6,438 bases of DNA. Origin: Bacteroidota bacterium (GTDB lineage: Bacteria > Bacteroidota > Bacteroidia > Flavobacteriales_D > Crocinitomicaceae). Below the pieces are notes generated by a model that was not told the origin of the DNA, did no database searches, and worked only from the letters and a program-made list of their open reading frames with translations. Every line of letters starts with the position of its first letter. The stretch's first letter is position 1. The position numbers and the translations under genes are program-made. Location of the stretch: assembly GCA_006226555.1 (NCBI GenBank), contig SBGS01000110.1, forward strand, positions 1-6,438, in the 5' to 3' direction. Positions 1-5,871 of the stretch are shown here, in pieces.

Positions 1-2766
1 AAAAGAACACAGGGATATAAAGACTGGTCTGGATACGACGCAAACGACGGATCGGGGGGTGAACTTGGAAAGGACGGAATGCGCCTTCCTACCTTCGGAG
101 AAAATATGACATACTTCATGCGTTACCAGGTGAACTGGATGTACTGGAGATACTTTATGTGGAATTTCGCAGGAAGACAGAATGACATACAAGGACATGG
201 TGATGCTTTGCGCGGAAACTGGATTTCAGGAATTGGCACGATCGATAACATGAGATTAGGCGATCAGGGCGAACATGCGCCATATTTCACGAAGGATAAT
301 CCAGCGAACAATAAGTTCTTCCTGTTGCCTTTAATATTCGGATTTATTGGACTATTCTTCCACTTCTACAGAGCTCCGAAGGACGCGTTTGTTCTTCTCT
401 TGGCCTTTTTGTTTACAGGTGTCGCAATTGTTGTCTACCTGAACCAAAAGCCATTTGAGCCTAGGGAAAGGGATTACGCTTTTGCAGGTTCATTCTACTT
501 CTTTGCTATGTGGATAGGAGTGGGTGTGTACGCTTTGTATGAAGCATTTAAGGGCTTGAAAAAAGACGAGATCAAGTGGTATGGTATTATTGCAGGTGTT
601 GGGTTTATCGTAATGCTAATGGATTCATCTGCCTCTGCACTTAGCTGGCTGATTGTAGCTGGAGGAGGTGGAGTATTACTTGGGTTAATGGCCGGCCTTA
701 AGAAAGTACTAAGTGGTGACACAGGAGGTGCATTACTTGCCTCGGCATTGGCATTGGTTGTTCCGGTAATTATGGGAGTACAGGGCTGGGATGATCACGA
801 CCGAAGTAATAAAACTTCGGCTCATGACCTTGCTTTGAATTACCTGAATTCATGTGAGCAGAACAGTATCCTCTTCACGAATGGTGATAATGACACCTTC
901 CCGCTTTGGTACATGCAAGAGGTGGAAGGAAAGAGAACGGATGTCCGAGTTTGTAATCTTTCTTTGATGCAAACGGATTGGTACACGGAGCAGATGAAAA
1001 TGCGTGCTTACGATTCTGATCCATTACCGATCAAGTTTACAGAAGATCAGACATTGATGTATGCTGGTTCAACTGACCACGTGTTGTTCTCAGATCTATT
1101 TGATCTTTATTATGTAAATGCGCAACCGGAAATTATTGATAGAATTATTGATTTGAGAATTAAGTTCAACGGGCAAAAAGTGAATACTGCTACAGAGCGT
1201 TTTGTAGGAAGTGTTGACCGTTTACTTCAGGGAATCACTTCATCTGACCCTAGAGTTTCTTCAAGATTAGCTCAGCTAAAAGCCGTTATCGTTGCTCCAT
1301 TGGCGGGTAATCCGAAGAAAGAGATCGCAGGCAAGTTCCAGTCAATTATGGAAATGTTATCAGCTGCAAGAGGAGGGATGTTGACCATGTCGAATGAATC
1401 TTACCAAGGTTTGATCCAGGCGATCCAGAGCTGGGAAGACGAGTGGAACATGACTGACCTGAAAGATGCAATGGAGTTTGTTCGTGATGATAAAAACATA
1501 GTAACATTCCAAGGGCAGCGTAACTTAAGAGTGTTCCCATCTAAAGCATTTGCTCTGAAGGTAAACAAGGACAACGCAGTCGCATCAGGGATCATTTCTG
1601 CAAAGGACAAGAAAAATACTTTGGATGAGATCCGATTCCGTTTTGATAAGTCCGGAATTTCCAGAGAGCAAGTAATGATGCTTGATATCATGGCAAACAA
1701 TGACTGGAAACGAGCGATCTACTTCTCATCTCCAGGGGGGTCTGAAGTTGCACTTGCATTGTTGCGAGGTATGACAGGTCGCGATGGTTACATTAAGCAA
1801 AATGGTATGGCGTTCGAATTGAACCCGTTAGGCTACAGTAGCGGTGGAGTAGATCGCGAAAAGATGTACAAACATTTGATGGATACCTATAGCTACGGTA
1901 AGATGTCAGATCCAAAAGTATTGACTGATTATTATGCACGTCGACACACTGCACAATACAGATCTCATTTCCTACGCTTAGCAGAAGACTATTTATTGGA
2001 TGTGATGCGTGCTGAACAGGAACAACAGCGTATTAAGATGATGCGTGAAATGGGAGCTGACGAATCAACAATTCCAGCACCTCAGTACTCAGAAAAGGAT
2101 GTTAAGGAAGCTCAAACGAAAGCAATAGCCCTTTTGAAGAAATCACTTGAAGTGATGCCGGCAGATGTGGTTATCGATTACGGTGAAACAAATCCTAATT
2201 CTGATCCAAGAAGAGATTATGAATTCAATGGAACAACACTGAAAGCATACAGTGATGGTATCCTTCATGAATATGTCCAAATGTTCTATCAAGCAGGTGC
2301 TAAAGAAGAGGCTGAGAAATTAGGAGCGATCGTTGCCGATCAGTTAGAGTCTATCATTGAATATTATGAGTACAGTGATGTCAGCATAGCTGCAAATTCT
2401 GCCAACACAGCTGACCTATACGCTGCTGTAGATGCCTACTTTACGCTTCATTTGTCTGCTATTGATCCTGACTTTGGTAATCCTAAGGGGGATTTTGCAA
2501 AACGTACAGGTGAACGCATTAATCATCTGTATGACGTTATGTTCCCTAAAATGATAGGGGATCTTAAGCAAAAAGCACAGGAGAATGGTGAGAGCTTGAG
2601 AAGAGGTTCAAATGCCGGTCCTTATGCGAGAATGATGTTCCAGCTGGAGGATTACTCAAAGGCTATGGGAATTCATTATGGCTTGATCGATCCGGTTGCT
2701 CCGCCGATGGATGCACCTGAATTACAGCAAGATCTACCTGCTCTGCCAATGCCAGGAGGAGAGTAA
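1..2766 (+). CDS. DUF2723 / GT117-type membrane protein (protein O-mannosyltransferase-like), 5'-truncated by window edge
   Basis: The frame is open from base 1 to the TAA at 2764-2766, so the visible 921 residues are the C-terminal part of a longer protein. The ATG at 79 is internal, because conserved family sequence already precedes and surrounds it. Numbering from base 1, a Tyr/Trp-rich stretch (about 36-60, including NWMYWRYFMWNFAGRQNDIQ) is typical of Bacteroidota DUF2723 proteins. About six hydrophobic segments follow (roughly 106-122, 130-146, 160-178, 194-206, 212-231, 242-260), with the hallmark PRERDYAFAGSFY at about 154-166 between the second and third. After the last segment comes a large soluble C-terminal domain, probably extracytoplasmic, opening with NGDNDTFPLWYMQEVEG (294 onward). 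The family is related to protein O-mannosyltransferases and is presumed to move a sugar from a lipid carrier onto exported protein or glycan. The N-terminal DUF2723 domain with the presumed catalytic acidic residues lies upstream of the window, so activity cannot be judged. Family assignment is confident; the substrate is unknown. Confidence 0.93.
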   Translation, partial: KRTQGYKDWSGYDANDGSGGELGKDGMRLPTFGENMTYFMRYQVNWMYWRYFMWNFAGRQNDIQGHGDALRGNWISGIGTIDNMRLGDQGEHAPYFTKDNPANNKFFLLPLIFGFIGLFFHFYRAPKDAFVLLLAFLFTGVAIVVYLNQKPFEPRERDYAFAGSFYFFAMWIGVGVYALYEAFKGLKKDEIKWYGIIAGVGFIVMLMDSSASALSWLIVAGGGGVLLGLMAGLKKVLSGDTGGALLASALALVVPVIMGVQGWDDHDRSNKTSAHDLALNYLNSCEQNSILFTNGDNDTFPLWYMQEVEGKRTDVRVCNLSLMQTDWYTEQMKMRAYDSDPLPIKFTEDQTLMYAGSTDHVLFSDLFDLYYVNAQPEIIDRIIDLRIKFNGQKVNTATERFVGSVDRLLQGITSSDPRVSSRLAQLKAVIVAPLAGNPKKEIAGKFQSIMEMLSAARGGMLTMSNESYQGLIQAIQSWEDEWNMTDLKDAMEFVRDDKNIVTFQGQRNLRVFPSKAFALKVNKDNAVASGIISAKDKKNTLDEIRFRFDKSGISREQVMMLDIMANNDWKRAIYFSSPGGSEVALALLRGMTGRDGYIKQNGMAFELNPLGYSSGGVDREKMYKHLMDTYSYGKMSDPKVLTDYYARRHTAQYRSHFLRLAEDYLLDVMRAEQEQQRIKMMREMGADESTIPAPQYSEKDVKEAQTKAIALLKKSLEVMPADVVIDYGETNPNSDPRRDYEFNGTTLKAYSDGILHEYVQMFYQAGAKEEAEKLGAIVADQLESIIEYYEYSDVSIAANSANTADLYAAVDAYFTLHLSAIDPDFGNPKGDFAKRTGERINHLYDVMFPKMIGDLKQKAQENGESLRRGSNAGPYARMMFQLEDYSKAMGIHYGLIDPVAPPMDAPELQQDLPALPMPGGE

Positions 2767-3380
2767 TGAAAATGTTCAGACCGGTTTTACCATTGAGGTG
2801 GATATTTTCCAATAGGATTTGGAAAATATCCACTCAGAATCCGGTAGTTTATCTCACTTTTGATGATGGCCCTACACCGGAATTGACACGTTCAATTCTC
2901 CAGCTTCTTGATCGTTACGAAGCCAAAGCTACGTTCTTTTGTGTAGGTGAAAATGCAAGAAACCATCAGGAATTGATCGAAGAATTAAGATTCAAGGGAC
3001 ACGCAGTTGGAAATCATACAATGTCCCATGAAAAGTCTACTTCGGTCTCTAAGAATGACTACATAAGATCGATCCAGGTCGCTGAAGAACATACGTCGAA
3101 AAGATTGTTTCGACCACCTTACGGCAGATTAAATTTTTTCTGGACAAGGGAGATCTCACAAAAGTACAAAGTGGTCATGTGGTCATGGTTATCGTACGAT
3201 TTCGATAGAGATGTTCCTATTGAAAGAATTGTAAAAAAGGCGCGAAGGCAGATTCGTAAAGGCGATATAATAGTATTACACGACAATCAAAAAGTGGCTG
3301 ACCGCGTTCTTATTCTGTTACCTGAAATCCTCGAAATTCTTAAAGAAAAGGGTTTGAGATCAGAAGCTATTTTCTTTTAA
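2766..3380 (+). CDS. Polysaccharide deacetylase family protein (carbohydrate esterase 4, NodB fold)
   Basis: This 204-residue metal-dependent deacetylase should remove N- or O-acetyl groups from a polysaccharide such as peptidoglycan or a surface glycan. All five CE4 motifs are visible: TFDDGP at 31-36 (base Asp33, metal ligand Asp34), HTMSH at 84-88 (metal ligands His84 and His88), RPPYG at 116-120, the Trp/Asp motif around WSWLSYDFDR at 139-148, and the LHD motif at 171-173 with His172. The catalytic set therefore looks complete. There is no clear signal peptide or membrane segment; the protein is little more than the NodB domain, so its location is uncertain. The ATG shares one base with the upstream stop (TAATG), which implies translational coupling to the DUF2723 gene; a second ATG two codons later is an alternative start. 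The 3' end overlaps the convergent DUF2480 gene by 14 bp. A strong hairpin lies in codons 11-23. The exact substrate cannot be read from the sequence. Confidence 0.93.
   Translation: MKMFRPVLPLRWIFSNRIWKISTQNPVVYLTFDDGPTPELTRSILQLLDRYEAKATFFCVGENARNHQELIEELRFKGHAVGNHTMSHEKSTSVSKNDYIRSIQVAEEHTSKRLFRPPYGRLNFFWTREISQKYKVVMWSWLSYDFDRDVPIERIVKKARRQIRKGDIIVLHDNQKVADRVLILLPEILEILKEKGLRSEAIFF
2798..2833 (+). repeat. Perfect 15-bp inverted repeat (hairpin) inside the deacetylase 5' coding region
   Basis: The left arm GTGGATATTTTCCAA (2798-2812) and the right arm TTGGAAAATATCCAC (2819-2833) are exact reverse complements around the 6-base loop TAGGAT. Beyond a single bulged G at 2797 the stem continues for three more pairs (2794-2796 with 2834-2836). 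It starts 32 bases after the start codon and encodes residues 11-23. No T-run follows it, so it does not look like an intrinsic terminator. The repeat is certain; a role in RNA stability, processing or translation of the coupled gene is inference. Confidence 0.85.
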
Positions 3381-3870
3381 ACACAGGAACTGAAGAGCAA
3401 GGTTCACCGTACATGATGCTCTTAGCGATCGGCTGAATTTTTTTCATAAGCTCGGTCATGGCAAATTCGGGGTCAGTAATGTCAGCGCATCCCTTGATCA
3501 TTATCCGGGCATCATGCATTTCCTTTACATCTAAGGTTCTTATCTCTGTTTGAATTAACTGATTTTCAAGTAAGCGACGATCACCAACAACGAATGAGAT
3601 CCCTCTTGAGATCAGCTCTGAACCAACAAGCATATACGCCCATGAGGGAATGATTGCATCGGAAGAGCAATGAACATATATCGCATTTCCTATGAATGAA
3701 TCCCAGTCTGTATTCTTGACCCATTCTCTGAAATCGCGTTCCCGCAGAACGAGTCCTTGCCATAGCTGATCAGATAGATCGATCTCTCTGATCGGAATGC
3801 GTGGTTTCATGTCACCCAGATCGATCGTAACAATGCCACTTTCCTTTACCCGATTGCGTATTTCTTCCAT
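3367..3870 (-). CDS. DUF2480 family protein
   Basis: This 167-residue soluble protein of unknown function reads from an ATG at 3870 to a TAG at 3369-3367, the usual length for the DUF2480 family, which I know from Bacteroidota. Three conserved blocks are recognisable: HCSSDAIIPSWAYML at 67-81, IKGCAD at 125-130, and SIMYGEPCSSVPVFKRK at the C-terminus. Each block carries one cysteine (Cys68, Cys128, Cys158), and His67 is next to the first. There is no signal peptide or membrane segment, so it is probably cytoplasmic. The conserved Cys set could bind a metal or take part in sulfur chemistry, but that is inference. From memory, DUF2480 genes sometimes sit near SUF iron-sulfur assembly genes in this phylum; no suf gene is visible here. 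The gene is alone on its strand, overlaps the deacetylase tail to tail by 14 bp, and is divergent from the rhomboid gene. Confidence 0.9.
   Translation of the reverse strand: MEEIRNRVKESGIVTIDLGDMKPRIPIREIDLSDQLWQGLVLRERDFREWVKNTDWDSFIGNAIYVHCSSDAIIPSWAYMLVGSELISRGISFVVGDRRLLENQLIQTEIRTLDVKEMHDARIMIKGCADITDPEFAMTELMKKIQPIAKSIMYGEPCSSVPVFKRK
3421..3444 (+). terminator. Weak candidate intrinsic terminator for the DUF2723-deacetylase transcript
   Basis: About 40 bases past the deacetylase stop, a 5-bp stem (TTAGC at 3422-3426 with GCTGA at 3432-3436, one G-T wobble) closes a 5-base loop. One A follows, then seven T (3438-3444). A longer 7-bp inverted repeat (AAGAGCA at 3393-3399, TGCTCTT at 3417-3423) lies just before it and would compete for folding. 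The site is inside the antisense DUF2480 gene, where the T-run encodes two lysines, so it may be accidental. Confidence 0.25.
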
Positions 3871-3874
3871 GATT

Positions 3875-3882
3875 CAAAATTA
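3875..3882 (-). promoter_or_regulatory. Candidate Bacteroidota -7 promoter element for the DUF2480 gene
   Basis: Read on the minus strand, this is TAATTTTG, a full match to the Bacteroidota housekeeping -7 consensus TAnnTTTG. It ends only four bases before the ATG at 3870, so initiation here would give a leaderless or nearly leaderless mRNA. I find no TTTG or TTG at a normal -33 spacing; the nearest TTG (3914-3912 on this strand) is about 29 bases away, which is too far. In AT-rich spacer sequence a chance match is possible. Confidence 0.3.
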
Positions 3883-3885
3883 CAT

Positions 3886-3917
3886 AAATTGTGCTTTCTG
3901 ACACCTTGTCACAATTT
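3886..3917. promoter_or_regulatory. Nested dyads in the divergent DUF2480/rhomboid spacer (possible operator)
   Basis: Two overlapping inverted repeats occupy the 80-bp spacer between the divergent DUF2480 and rhomboid genes. The outer pair is AAATTGTG (3886-3893) and CACAATTT (3910-3917), a perfect 8-bp dyad with a 16-bp gap. The inner pair is TGACA (3899-3903) and TGTCA (3907-3911), a perfect 5-bp dyad with a 3-bp gap. Two tandem TTTTGG units (3915-3926) and a TTTTGA (3933-3938) follow on the rhomboid side. The repeats are plain in the sequence. A role as a regulator-binding site shared by both genes is inference. Confidence 0.4.
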
Positions 3918-3950
3918 TGGTTTTGGCGTGTGTTTTGACAACTATCAATC

Positions 3951-4730
3951 GTGAAATTAAGGCAAAATCAATTTGGATCTGGCTCGGAAGCCATTATATA
4001 CGCTGCTTTACTGGTGGTGGTGATGTGGCTGGTTTTTTGGGCTGATCATCTTTTTCCTGAATTGGATTTTTACAAGTATGGAGTCAAACCAAAGGATATT
4101 GATGGGCTAAAAGGAATTATTTTCATGCCCTTCATCCATTCAAAGAGGGATTTCGCTCATATACTGAACAACTCACTGCCCACATTTTTCTTTTTAGCCG
4201 CCTTAGTATATTATTATCGCGAAATAGCTTTAAAAGTTATGGTCTTTGCATGGATAATGACAGGTTTTGGTCTGTGGTTATTTGCGGGAAATGGCTTTTC
4301 TTATCACATTGGGATGAGTGGGATCATATATGCATTGGCGGGCTTTTTATTTACCTCCGGGGTGATCAGAAAATACAGACCGTTGCAAAGTATCTCGCTC
4401 TTTGTGTCATTTGTCTACGGATCGATGATCTGGGGTATTTTCCCGATGGAAACGCATGTCAGCTGGCAGGGACATTTATCGGGTTTGGTATCCGGTATTA
4501 TTCTGGCATTCTTCTATCGTAAAAAAGGACCTCAGGCACCGAAATATCAGTATGAGATCGAAAAGGAAATGGGCATAGAACCTCCCGATCTTGAGGGCAT
4601 GTGGAATGAAAGGATCCGTTTATTAGAGGAACAGGAAGCCGAAAGAAAAAGATTGGAGCAGGAGGTTAAAATAACCTATCATTACAAGCCTAAAGATCAA
4701 CCCTCGGACGGTAGCGATCTCTCACAATAG
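3951..4730 (+). CDS. Rhomboid family intramembrane serine protease
   Basis: This 259-residue polytopic membrane protein should cleave substrate transmembrane helices within the inner membrane. Six hydrophobic segments lie at about 14-32, 76-90, 93-111, 119-139, 147-166 and 170-189, the basic six-helix rhomboid core. The serine motif is GMSG at 121-124 (nucleophile Ser123) in the fourth segment, preceded by His119. The general-base histidine is His175 in WQGHLSGL in the sixth. His70 with Asn73 or Asn74 (HILNN) matches the conserved HxxxN oxyanion-side motif. The cytoplasmic-looking tail (190-259) is hydrophilic and holds a short Glu/Arg-rich, likely coiled-coil stretch at about 217-240. The start is GTG at 3951: an in-frame stop lies at 3936-3938, and the first in-frame ATG would fall inside the first membrane segment. 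The 3' end overlaps the convergent histidine phosphatase gene by 41 bp. Substrates are unknown. Confidence 0.9.
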   Translation: MKLRQNQFGSGSEAIIYAALLVVVMWLVFWADHLFPELDFYKYGVKPKDIDGLKGIIFMPFIHSKRDFAHILNNSLPTFFFLAALVYYYREIALKVMVFAWIMTGFGLWLFAGNGFSYHIGMSGIIYALAGFLFTSGVIRKYRPLQSISLFVSFVYGSMIWGIFPMETHVSWQGHLSGLVSGIILAFFYRKKGPQAPKYQYEIEKEMGIEPPDLEGMWNERIRLLEEQEAERKRLEQEVKITYHYKPKDQPSDGSDLSQ

Positions 4731-5163
4731 CTGTGCCTCTGGAAACTTCACTCCAGTTTTCGAGATCAAATTCCAAGGCAATATATTCTCCGGTTCTTAA
4801 TTCCACAGCATCTTCTGTCAGATAACTTACAAGATCAGAAATTCCGAAATTATGACCAACGATCATGAGCTCTTCATGATGAGGTTGATTGTTGATCAGT
4901 TTTAGCAGATGATCTCTGCTGCACAAATAAAGGTCTTCCTGAAAATTGACGTGCTTTAATCCCCAGTATTTATTAGCGATTTCAAATGTTTGAACAGTCC
5001 TTTTTGCTGAACTACAATAAACTATGCACTTCCCAGAAGGTTTAACATAATCTCCCAGCAGATCCGATTGAGCATTTCCTTTTGGAAGCAGCATTCTATC
5101 GTAATCACTACCTGTTGGACTCTCTTGATTTGTTTTACCGTGACGAATGATGTGAAGTAACAT
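4690..5163 (-). CDS. Histidine phosphatase family protein, SixA-like
   Basis: This 157-residue protein is a branch-1 histidine phosphatase of the short SixA type. The catalytic RHG motif is at residues 7-9, with His8 the expected phospho-acceptor. The second half of the active site appears as Arg55 in SSAKRT and as GHN at 103-105, with His104 the second catalytic histidine. In the family, SixA removes phosphate from histidine-containing phosphotransfer proteins, but many homologues of this size act on unknown small molecules or proteins, so the substrate is open. There is no signal peptide or membrane segment, so it is probably cytoplasmic. The ATG at 5163-5161 begins directly with the family beta-strand MLLHIIRHG, which supports the start. 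The last 41 bp overlap the rhomboid 3' end on the other strand. The gene is divergent from the sigma factor across a short spacer, and no histidine kinase or phosphotransfer protein is visible nearby. Confidence 0.9.
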   Translation of the reverse strand: MLLHIIRHGKTNQESPTGSDYDRMLLPKGNAQSDLLGDYVKPSGKCIVYCSSAKRTVQTFEIANKYWGLKHVNFQEDLYLCSRDHLLKLINNQPHHEELMIVGHNFGISDLVSYLTEDAVELRTGEYIALEFDLENWSEVSRGTAIVRDRYRPRVDL

Positions 5164-5213
5164 GAATTTATTTTAGGGTTCAACCAACTAATTGATCTCA
5201 GATTACGTTTTAA

Positions 5214-5272
5214 TAAAAAGGATACTTAAAAATAAGCATCAAATAGTTTCTAAGCTGTTTAAATCCTTTTTA
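5214..5272 (+). promoter_or_regulatory. Long-range inverted repeat in the leader of the sigma-factor gene
   Basis: TAAAAAGGAT (5214-5223) and ATCCTTTTTA (5263-5272) are exact reverse complements separated by 39 bases. Inside the loop, CTTA-AAAA-TAAG (5225-5236) forms a second small dyad. The right arm ends two bases before the TTG taken as the sigma start, so in RNA the pairing would place the start region at the foot of a stem. The arms are A/T-rich, so chance is not excluded; a control function is inference. Confidence 0.4.
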
Positions 5273-5274
5273 AA

Positions 5275-5871
5275 TTGAAAGTAAGATCAATTCATAAAAG
5301 TTTGGAGGTTACGATCGAGATAATTGAGGCATGTAATCGTGATGACAGAAAAGCGATCAATCAGCTTTATGAGCATTGCTTTCATTTGCTTATGCCCGTT
5401 TGTTTCCGATACAACAATAATGAAGAGGATGCCAGAGCTGCCTTGAATCAGGGTTTTCTGAAAATTCTATCTGGTCTGAAACAGATGGAAGGAGAATTTA
5501 ATTTCGGCGCATGGGCGAGACGAATTATGGTCAATTCCTTGATCGATGATTACCGAAAGAATAAGAGATACAGCGACCACATTACTAAAAGTGATAACGA
5601 AAGAGAGTTGGATTATTACGCCACGGGAGCTAAGAATGATGCAGAAAGTAATTTAGGATATGACGCCATTATGGGGTTGTTGGAGGACCTGCCGGAAACC
5701 TCCGCATATGTTTTCAAACTCTATGTTATCGAAGGATATTCGCACAAAGAGATTGGTGATATGTTGGATATTTCGGAGGGAACATCAAAATGGCATTTGT
5801 CAACTTCGCGTAAAATGTTGCGCGAGAAATTAGAAGAATTGGAAAACCAAAAACGAAGATTGGTGATATGA
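5275..5871 (+). CDS. RNA polymerase sigma factor, sigma-70 family (ECF-like)
   Basis: This protein of about 198 residues should direct RNA polymerase to a dedicated set of promoters. The region-2 domain spans about 27-97 and includes NEEDARAALNQGFLKI (core-binding part) and FGAWARRIMVNSLIDDYRKNK (promoter -10 recognition part). A linker follows, then region 4 at about 132-185 with the helix-turn-helix YSHKEIGDMLDISEGTSKWHL, whose wording is typical of Bacteroidota ECF-like factors. The start is unsettled: after an in-frame stop at 5260-5262 there is no ATG until residue 40, which lies inside region 2. Initiation must therefore use TTG at 5275, TTG at 5302 or a rarer codon such as the ATC at 5314, and homologues seem to begin close to residue 10. 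The stop codon overlaps the next gene by 4 bp (ATGA), so the two are probably co-translated. Co-transcription with a membrane protein suggests control by sequestration at the membrane. Confidence 0.9.
   Translation: MKVRSIHKSLEVTIEIIEACNRDDRKAINQLYEHCFHLLMPVCFRYNNNEEDARAALNQGFLKILSGLKQMEGEFNFGAWARRIMVNSLIDDYRKNKRYSDHITKSDNERELDYYATGAKNDAESNLGYDAIMGLLEDLPETSAYVFKLYVIEGYSHKEIGDMLDISEGTSKWHLSTSRKMLREKLEELENQKRRLVI

Noticed and set aside
495..722. Minus-strand open frame of 75 codons inside the DUF2723 gene
   Set aside because: It is antisense to conserved membrane segments, has low-complexity content and no recognisable domain; a shadow frame.
1346..1700. Two overlapping minus-strand open frames in the soluble domain of the DUF2723 protein
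   Set aside because: Both are antisense to well-formed family sequence and show no family features.
53..1740. Six-G runs at about 53-58 and 1735-1740, considered as phase-variation or frameshift sites
   Set aside because: They are short, the frame is intact through both, and only two occur in a 2.7-kb gene.
4250..4522. Plus-strand open frame of 90 codons within the rhomboid gene
   Set aside because: It is a shifted frame over the catalytic segments of a convincing rhomboid; no independent support.
4663..4677. AGGTTA-AAA-TAACCT hairpin just beyond the histidine phosphatase stop, as a minus-strand terminator
   Set aside because: The 6-bp stem is A/T-rich and the nearest T-run on that strand is about 11 bases further on, so it does not fit an intrinsic terminator.
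4739..4760. CTGGA/TCCAG stem followed by TTTT after the rhomboid stop
   Set aside because: Only five pairs with an 8-base loop and four T; common by chance.
5204..5211. TACGTTTT, close to the Bacteroidota -7 consensus TAnnTTTG, upstream of the sigma gene
   Set aside because: The last base does not match and no TTTG or TTG lies at a normal -33 distance; too weak to call as a promoter.
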